A DNA stretch of 13,733 nt from an uncultured Pseudomonadota bacterium (GTDB taxonomy: Bacteria > Pseudomonadota > Alphaproteobacteria > RF32 > CAG-239). Numbering within the stretch: position 1 is the stretch's first letter; every line of letters starts with the position of its first letter. Positions 12,495 to 13,733 of this stretch are shown piece after piece. The DNA lies in contig CADBMG010000041.1 of NCBI GenBank assembly GCA_902795745.1, positions 1 through 13,733 of the forward strand, read 5' to 3'. Under the pieces are notes generated by a model that did no database searches, was not told the DNA's origin, and worked only from the letters and a program-made list of their open reading frames with translations. The translations under genes were made by a program, and so were the position numbers.

Positions 12495-13379
12495 ATGATG
12501 AAAATGAAGTTATCGATTTTATTTTTGCCGTTGTTAAGTGTTGCAACAATGGCTAATGCTTCTGATAAATTAGCTCCGGAAGGAGCCGGCTCTGAAGCAT
12601 ACGGTTGGACGGCTAACTTGAAAAAGGCGGCAATTCAATTAACCTCTACCGAAGTTTCTAATGCAGAGGAATATCGCGATTCACCAAACTCACAACTGAG
12701 CGGCGACAGTGAAACAGTAGTTAAAGGTGTATTTGACTTTGCTTTGACTCAAGAAAAAGAAAACTATAAATGGGAAAACAGCTTATTTATGGAATATGGT
12801 AAAACTAAGCTCAAACCGGTTGACGGACCGAATGTAGAAAACGAAACCGCAGATAAAATCCTGCTTGCAACCGATTATGCCCGTAAGGTATGGCAGTATT
12901 GGGGAGCTTATGTCGGACCGTTTGCTAACTTGGCTTATCAAACCGAATTTGAGCCAAACGATGATGCCCCGCGCACTAAGATTTTCCGCGGTATGACCGG
13001 TTTGAAAATGTTTGACGGTAAATACATAAAAAACTTGTACGGAGCAATCGTCGGCGAATATGACTTTACGTACAGCCATGACAAAACAACAAAAGCCGCG
13101 TACGAAATCGGCTTAGAAGCGGAATATCCTTTACGGGAAGGTGTTACATTTAACGTTGATTCATATTTCCGCGACTATTTTGCATATAGTGCTTACAACC
13201 CAACTGATTTTGAATATGAACTGAGTGCTAAAGCCAATATGATGGTAGATATTTATGAAGGCTTGCAAATCGGTCCGTTTATTCAATATTTCCGTGCCGA
13301 GGATAGGGGTTCGAAAAAATACGGAGCCAGTACAATTATCGGTATCGAAGGCTCTTACGGCGGTTCTTGGGGCTTGTAA
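12495..13379 (+). CDS. Secreted outer-membrane beta-barrel-like protein (DUF481/DUF3078-like)
   Basis: The 294-residue protein has a signal peptide (MMKMKLSILFLPLLSVATMANA, AxA-type cut before SDK). A mature part of alternating polar and aromatic strands separated by charged turns follows, typical of an outer-membrane barrel: YKWENSLFMEYGKTKL, VWQYWGAYVGPFANLAYQTEF, YGAIVGEYDFTYSHD, YEIGLEAEYPLREGVTFNVDSYFRDYF and LQIGPFIQYFRAED. The pattern of a weN-SL-x-x-x-YG strand and a later K-x-W strand recalls DUF3078 and the salt-induced YdiY/DUF481 proteins, but I cannot assign the family firmly. It ends in GGSWGL, not the usual terminal Phe. GAGGA at 12486-12490 is four bases from ATG 12495 and seven from ATG 12498, so either may be used. 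It is monocistronic, with its own terminator. Substrate and role are unknown. Confidence 0.8.
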   Translation: MMKMKLSILFLPLLSVATMANASDKLAPEGAGSEAYGWTANLKKAAIQLTSTEVSNAEEYRDSPNSQLSGDSETVVKGVFDFALTQEKENYKWENSLFMEYGKTKLKPVDGPNVENETADKILLATDYARKVWQYWGAYVGPFANLAYQTEFEPNDDAPRTKIFRGMTGLKMFDGKYIKNLYGAIVGEYDFTYSHDKTTKAAYEIGLEAEYPLREGVTFNVDSYFRDYFAYSAYNPTDFEYELSAKANMMVDIYEGLQIGPFIQYFRAEDRGSKKYGASTIIGIEGSYGGSWGL

Positions 13380-13400
13380 TATTGGTTGCTTAATTTCATA

Positions 13401-13434
13401 CAGCGGAAGGCCCAAAACTTTCCGTTGTTTTTTT
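13401..13434 (+). terminator. Intrinsic terminator of the beta-barrel gene
   Basis: A 10-base-pair stem (CAGCGGAAGG at 13401-13410 with CTTTCCGTTG at 13418-13427, two G-U pairs) closes a 7-base loop and is followed by seven T. It starts 21 bases after the stop codon. Confidence 0.9.
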
Positions 13435-13479
13435 GTATTTTTAATTAACAAAAAAAATATTTCATTGGAAATATAAAGC

Positions 13480-13507
13480 TTGAATTTTTATTTATATCGG
13501 CTACCCT
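13480..13507 (+). promoter_or_regulatory. Predicted promoter of the histidine-phosphatase gene
   Basis: TTGAAT (13480-13485) is followed after 16 bases by TACCCT (13502-13507). The -35 is good and the -10 is weak. It follows the terminator at 13434 and precedes the AGGAG ribosome site at 13516-13520, so a promoter is expected here. Confidence 0.4.
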
Positions 13508-13527
13508 AAAAGTATAGGAGTGAAATA

Positions 13528-13733
13528 ATGATTTATTTAATAAGACATACGCAATCAGAAGCTAATCGAAAAAACATTATAGGCGGAGACTATCCGTTAA
13601 CAGACAAAGGAATTTATGAAGCTAATATACTGAAAGAAAAAATCAGATTTAAGCCTGATGTACTGATTGTTTCACCACTTATACGTGCTCAACAGACTGC
13701 ACATATTTTGTTTCCTGAAAAAGAATTCATTAT
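13528..13733 (+). CDS. Histidine phosphatase family protein, 5' part (partial)
   Basis: The first 68 codons of a phosphoglycerate-mutase-like histidine phosphatase run off the right edge. The N-terminus MIYLIRHTQSEAN carries the catalytic phospho-acceptor H7 within the RHG-type motif, here RHT with threonine in place of the usual glycine. PLTDKG (24-29) and SPLIRAQQTA (48-57) are the other family landmarks, the latter holding the second active-site arginine. AGGAG lies seven bases before the ATG. The second catalytic histidine and the C-terminal half are outside the window, so the substrate class (phosphoglycerate mutase, cobalamin or other phosphatase) cannot be told. Confidence 0.88.
   Translation, partial: MIYLIRHTQSEANRKNIIGGDYPLTDKGIYEANILKEKIRFKPDVLIVSPLIRAQQTAHILFPEKEFI

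Noticed and set aside
1..13733. CRISPR arrays, tRNA or rRNA genes, insertion sequences, attachment sites
   Set aside because: No regularly spaced repeats, tRNA-like cloverleafs, transposase motifs or long direct or inverted repeats were seen in the window.

Overview
The window looks like chromosome of an AT-rich alphaproteobacterium, probably an uncultured, host-associated or low-oxygen lineage. The evidence is the F1 ATP synthase order atpA-atpG-atpD-atpC with no F0 genes attached, alphaproteobacterial-style ParC, RecO and ATP synthase sequences, and genes for a lipid A/Kdo outer membrane (kdsA, pagP, a beta-barrel protein). This placement is inference from protein style, not from a search. 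There are no tRNA, rRNA, CRISPR or insertion sequences, and coding is dense; the longest gap without a gene is about 225 bases (4816-5040).

Layout. (1) 1-3220, plus strand: end of the F1 ATP synthase operon (atpA 3' end, atpG, atpD, atpC), closed by a strong intrinsic terminator. (2) 3253-3788: a single-gene unit for an unrecognised small membrane protein with its own promoter, ending in a bidirectional hairpin shared with the convergent gene. (3) 3790-5040, minus strand: two separate single-gene units. One encodes an unrecognised 231-residue protein behind a perfect-consensus sigma70 promoter. The other encodes a 70-residue protein that looks like a free-standing glycyl-radical segment of the anaerobic (class III) ribonucleotide reductase NrdD. 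Upstream of it lie two 16-bp sequences that each match the NrdR-box consensus at 14 of 16 positions, 31 bp apart centre to centre, overlapping a TATAAT -10 element. (4) 5041-11854, minus strand: a tightly packed six-gene run, recJ - DUF502 - pagP - kdsA - recO - parC, with gaps of 1 to 11 bases and ribosome-binding sites lying in the ends of the upstream genes. It mixes DNA repair and decatenation with lipopolysaccharide synthesis and remodelling. (5) 11985-13733, plus strand: an exported DUF192 protein, a secreted beta-barrel-like protein with its own promoter, leader hairpin and terminator, and the start of a histidine-phosphatase gene cut by the window edge.

The most interesting point is the NrdD-like mini-protein with its tandem NrdR boxes. 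Protein motif and operator were found independently and point to the same pathway (dNTP synthesis without oxygen). No full nrdD or nrdG is in the window. The protein could be the detached C-terminus of a split reductase, or a spare part that restores an oxygen-cleaved NrdD, by analogy with YfiD/GrcA and pyruvate formate-lyase.
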